A DNA stretch of 8,632 nucleotides from Syntrophobacterales bacterium. Its GTDB lineage: Bacteria; Desulfobacterota; Syntrophobacteria; BM002. The stretch spans positions 1 through 8,632 of the forward strand of contig JAUVTM010000073.1 in the NCBI GenBank assembly GCA_030601545.1. The letters are read 5' to 3'. Position 1 is the stretch's first letter. Each line of letters begins with the position of its first letter. The translations under genes and the position numbers were made by a program. Below are positions 6,093 through 8,632 of the stretch, in pieces. The notes beneath the pieces were generated by a model. It worked only from the letters and a program-made list of their open reading frames with translations. It searched no databases and was not told the DNA's origin.

Positions 6093-7337
6093 ATGGAAAC
6101 CCCACTAATCGAATTCAAAGACGTGACCAAAAGATTCGGTCCCCGGACGATCCTCGATAAGGTCAATCTAAAAATCTACGAAGGCCAGGTATCGACCATC
6201 ATAGGCAAGAGCGGTACGGGCAAAAGCGTGCTCCTCAAGCACATCATCGGCCTGCTATCGCCTGATGAAGGCAGTGTCCTATTCCGGGGCAATCACATAG
6301 GAAGCCTGAAGAAGAGTGAGTGGGATGCCTACAGGGTCCAGGTCAGCTATATGTTTCAAAACAACGCCCTTTTCGACTCGATGACGGTCTACGACAACGT
6401 TGCCTTGCCACTGCAGCAGACAATGAATTTGAGCAAGAGTGAGATCGAGCGCAGGGTTATGGCGAGAATCGAACAGACTGAGCTCTCTGAAGCAGTCTAC
6501 AAGTATCCGTCGGAGCTCTCCGGCGGCATGCAGAAGCGGGTGGCTTTGAGCCGTGCCCTGGTTACAGACCCCGCGATTGTTCTTTTCGACGAACCCACCA
6601 CCGGGCAGGATCCCATCCGTAAGAATGCCATCCTGGCCATGATCGCTGAATATCAGAGGAAATTGGGCTTTACCGCAATCTTGGTCAGCCACGAAATTCC
6701 TGACGTTTTCTTCATCTCAAACCGCATTCTCGCCCTCTATGACGGCAAGATCGTTTTTCAGGGCACTCCGGTAGAACTGGATGAGTTAGAACATCCCTTC
6801 AAAGATGAAGTCATACAGAGCCTGGAAGGCTTTCAGGAAGAATTGACCGGGCTGTATTCCCAGAGGCATTTCAAGGTCCGATACCAAGCGGATTTAAGCC
6901 GTAAACGGAGAGATGAGACTTACGCCATTGTCCTTTTCAGTCTGGAGGACCTGGAAGCAATAAGTAATGTCTTGGGTCACACCACGGCACAAGAAATCAT
7001 AAAAGCCATGGGGGCGTATATCGACAAACACTTCGGTGCGGTGGGGGGATTTTCCACCCGTCATAGCATCAATGAATTTGTCACGGTGCTCCCCTACTCC
7101 GATCTGGATGAAGCTGGGCGCATTCTGGAGGATTTTGCCAAGGATTTTCAAGATCGCGGAATCCGGGACATTGAGTCTGTTGCTCAGAAGGAAACGAACT
7201 CGGCAGAGTGTATTGACTTCACCATCCTTGCCGGACTGGCCCAGGGGAAACCTTTTGTAGAAATGGAATCCATCATAGAGTTCGCCAAATTTAGACAGGA
7301 AGAAATTGCACGATTCCAGTGCGAGCTGCGGAGGTAA
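6093..7337 (+). CDS. mlaF: MlaF ATPase fused to a degenerate GGDEF domain
   Basis: From ATG 6093 the product has 414 residues. The frame is open upstream to 6033, but that would overlap mlaE, and similarity begins at the chosen Met (METPLIEFKDVTKRFG). Residues 1-245 are an MlaF-type ABC ATPase: Walker A GKSGTGKS (38-45), Q-loop Gln89, signature LSGGMQKR (142-149), Walker B IVLFDEP (162-168), the MlaF-like D-loop GQDPI (171-175) and switch His200. All catalytic residues are present. Residues 249-414 read as a complete GGDEF fold: ELTGLYSQRHF (250-260) matches the usual start LTGLxNRRxF, then VLFSLEDLEAISNVLGH (280-296), SINEFVTVLP (325-334) and the closing FTILAGLA (376-383). The active site is lost: GGDEF is SINEF, the first metal Asp is Ser283, the IND Asn is Ser291, and no RxxD inhibitory site is present. 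E. coli MlaF is about 270 residues. There is no strong Shine-Dalgarno, so translation is probably coupled to mlaE. Confidence 0.93.
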   Translation: METPLIEFKDVTKRFGPRTILDKVNLKIYEGQVSTIIGKSGTGKSVLLKHIIGLLSPDEGSVLFRGNHIGSLKKSEWDAYRVQVSYMFQNNALFDSMTVYDNVALPLQQTMNLSKSEIERRVMARIEQTELSEAVYKYPSELSGGMQKRVALSRALVTDPAIVLFDEPTTGQDPIRKNAILAMIAEYQRKLGFTAILVSHEIPDVFFISNRILALYDGKIVFQGTPVELDELEHPFKDEVIQSLEGFQEELTGLYSQRHFKVRYQADLSRKRRDETYAIVLFSLEDLEAISNVLGHTTAQEIIKAMGAYIDKHFGAVGGFSTRHSINEFVTVLPYSDLDEAGRILEDFAKDFQDRGIRDIESVAQKETNSAECIDFTILAGLAQGKPFVEMESIIEFAKFRQEEIARFQCELRR

Positions 7338-7343
7338 ACAGAA

Positions 7344-7799
7344 ATGAAGAAATATGCCATGGAAACTGCGGTCGGCATTTTTGTGGTCATCGGCCTGCTT
7401 TGCGCGGGGTACATGACCGTGAAACTGGGCAATGTCGGCTTTCTCGGCGACGACTCCTACTCACTACTTGCCCGGTTCACCTCGGTGTCCGGCCTTAGAA
7501 CCGGCAGCCCCATACAGATGCTCGGTATTAAAATCGGACGGGTGAACCGACTCACCATGGATCAAGAGAATCAGATGGCGGTGGTGGAATTTAGGATTAA
7601 CAAGGGGATAATGATTTATGATGATGCCATCGCCTCGATAAAAACGGAAGGCTTGATCGGCGACAGATACGTCAGTATCGATCCCGGGGGGAGCACGGAC
7701 GAACTGCTGCAACCGGGCGGAACCATCACCGAGACTGAATCGCCCACTGACATCCAGGAACTCATCAGCAAGTATGCCTTCGGAGACGTTGAGAAATAG
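7344..7799 (+). CDS. mlaD: MCE-domain lipid-binding protein MlaD
   Basis: The 151-residue product is an MlaD-type protein. One N-terminal transmembrane helix (about residues 8-27, VGIFVVIGLLCAGYMTVKLG) anchors it in the inner membrane, and a single MCE domain (about 38-115) faces the periplasm. Family features include FTSVSGLRTGSPIQMLGIKI (45-64) and VGxV-like GRVNRL, then IKTEGLIGDRYVSIDPG (99-115). MlaD forms a hexameric ring on MlaE/MlaF that passes phospholipids to or from MlaC. Its length is close to E. coli MlaD (183) but with a shorter C-terminal tail. GGAGG at 7330-7334 overlaps the end of mlaF and lies 9 bases before the ATG; the gap to mlaF is 6 bases. Confidence 0.96.
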   Translation: MKKYAMETAVGIFVVIGLLCAGYMTVKLGNVGFLGDDSYSLLARFTSVSGLRTGSPIQMLGIKIGRVNRLTMDQENQMAVVEFRINKGIMIYDDAIASIKTEGLIGDRYVSIDPGGSTDELLQPGGTITETESPTDIQELISKYAFGDVEK

Positions 7800-7824
7800 T
7801 AATACAAAATCTGAGGGGTGAGCC

Positions 7825-8418
7825 ATGAAAAGACTGTTTATGGGATTCATTCTCCTAGCTCTTCTGATTATCCCGCTCCATGTACGTGCGGGTGTGCCTT
7901 TTGACACCGTAAAGGGACATGTGAACGAAGTGCTTAGAGTTCTGCGTGATCCGGCTCTGCAAGGCGAAGCCAACAAAGAAGCCAAGCAAGAAAAGGTTGA
8001 GGCTATTGCCGATGAAATGTTTGATTATGTCGCACTTTCCAGGCTTACACTAGGTCGAAATTGGCGAAAATTCAACGGTGACCAGAAGAAGGAATTCATC
8101 CAGCTCTACCGATCAATTCTGGAAAAGGCTTACCTGGACAGAATTCTCGCGTACACGGACGAGAAGGTGATTTTTGGTAAAGAAACCATGCTTTCGAAAA
8201 AAAAAGCCGAAGTCCAAACCCACATCATTACGAAATCCGTTGAGATCCCGATTTATTACAGGGTGTATCTCAAAGACGGTGAATGGAAAGTGTACGACAT
8301 CATAATTGAGGGTATAAGCCTGGTTAAAAACTATCGCACCCAGTTCAAAGAGATCCTTGCGAACAACCCACCAGAAGAAGTGCTCAAAATCCTGAGGAAG
8401 AAGACCGAAAAAGCGTAG
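7825..8418 (+). CDS. mlaC: periplasmic phospholipid-binding protein MlaC
   Basis: The 197-residue product is the soluble shuttle of the Mla system (Tol-Tol-Ttg2 family), carrying a phospholipid across the periplasm between MlaA at the outer membrane and MlaD. A signal peptide is evident: MKR, hydrophobic core 5-18, and VRA at 20-22 as a probable cleavage site before Gly23. The mature domain shows the family pattern: MFDYVALSRLTLGRNWRKF (65-83), FIQLYRSILEKAYLDRIL (91-108) and the diagnostic YDIIIEGISLVKNYRTQF (157-174). GAGGGG at 7813-7818 precedes the ATG. The gap to mlaD is 25 bases. No intrinsic terminator follows before the structured element at 8454, so the operon may continue past the window, where mlaA would be expected. 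Confidence 0.95.
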   Translation: MKRLFMGFILLALLIIPLHVRAGVPFDTVKGHVNEVLRVLRDPALQGEANKEAKQEKVEAIADEMFDYVALSRLTLGRNWRKFNGDQKKEFIQLYRSILEKAYLDRILAYTDEKVIFGKETMLSKKKAEVQTHIITKSVEIPIYYRVYLKDGEWKVYDIIIEGISLVKNYRTQFKEILANNPPEEVLKILRKKTEKA

Positions 8419-8453
8419 ATCAAAACAGCTGAGAAAGGTAGCAGTAGAGCTAG

Positions 8454-8632
8454 CCCGGATATTTGATGAATTGCTGTCGCGAGACCACGCTAGATGGGCG
8501 TGCCACCTGGCAACCGCAGGGTGTTGGTTCCGAGGCGTACCTGAACGGTACGTCGCAGGGGCCGACACCCGAGGACGCCAGGAAGGATGGCCATATCCGT
8601 GGTCGCAGCAAGTAATTCATGAAATATCCGGG
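8454..8632. mobile_element. structured inverted-repeat element, reaching the right edge
   Basis: CCCGGATATTTGATGAATT (8454-8472) pairs with AATTCATGAAATATCCGGG (8614-8632), 18 of 19 positions. Complementarity continues inward: GACCACG (8483-8489) with CGTGGTC (8598-8604), and CCTGGC (8506-8511) with GCCAGG (8577-8582). A closing hairpin is CGTACC-TGAAC-GGTACG (8536-8552). The whole block could fold into one long branched hairpin. No protein is encoded. It fits a MITE-like or REP-like dispersed repeat 35 bases after the mlaC stop. The outer end coincides with the last base of the window, so its true boundary and any target duplication cannot be seen; the left neighbour base is G8453, so the repeat may be one base longer. 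Confidence 0.6.

Noticed and set aside
8113..8568. 151-codon minus-strand frame at the right end
   Set aside because: It is antisense to mlaC and extends into the structured repeat; it is explained as a shadow of mlaC.
8500..8582. Possible integron attC site because of nested inverted pairing
   Set aside because: The RYYYAAC and GTTRRRY core sites are not present at the stem ends, and no integrase or cassette array is visible.

Overview
The window looks like chromosomal DNA of a Gram-negative bacterium, most likely a deltaproteobacterium in the broad sense (Desulfobacterota). The main reason is a retrograde phospholipid-transport (Mla) operon in the order mlaE-mlaF-mlaD-mlaC, which implies an outer membrane. 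A DjlA-type co-chaperone, a SYLF-domain exported protein and spacers rich in heptamer repeats fit the same picture. The taxonomic call is inference from gene content and style; no database search was possible.

Layout: (1) 1-88 is the 3' part of a tRNA-Lys(CTT) gene with a strong intrinsic terminator. (2) 89-533 is a gene-poor spacer holding a second, orphan intrinsic terminator (possible small RNA) and a credible sigma-70 promoter. (3) 534-2613 carries two co-directional genes, a membrane-anchored SGNH/GDSL-like protein and a djlA-like J-domain co-chaperone. (4) 2612-2875, between convergent djlA and pgk, is dominated by in-phase 7-bp repeats of changing sequence plus a perfect inverted repeat. 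(5) 2876-4057 on the minus strand is pgk, complete. (6) 4058-4234 is the divergent regulatory region, with a dyad over the pgk -35 box. (7) 4235-4780 is an exported SYLF (Ysc84/DUF500) protein. (8) 4781-5235 is a spacer containing a 198-bp MITE-like element bounded by perfect 18-bp terminal inverted repeats. (9) 5236-8418 is the tightly packed mlaEFDC operon. (10) 8454-8632 is a second, highly structured inverted-repeat element that reaches the last base of the window.

How the genes work together: MlaE (permease), MlaF (ATPase) and MlaD (membrane-anchored MCE lipid-binding ring) should form the inner-membrane ABC complex. MlaC is the periplasmic lipid shuttle. No MlaB (STAS) or MlaA is visible; mlaA may lie beyond the right edge. 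The SYLF protein upstream is a putative lipid-binding exported protein and may be functionally related, but this rests on proximity only.

The most notable observation is that MlaF carries a full-length C-terminal domain (about residues 249-414) that reads as a degenerate, catalytically dead GGDEF domain (SINEF in place of GGDEF, metal-binding Asp lost). This suggests a pseudo-diguanylate-cyclase regulatory or assembly module fused to a phospholipid-transport ATPase, in an operon that shows no mlaB.
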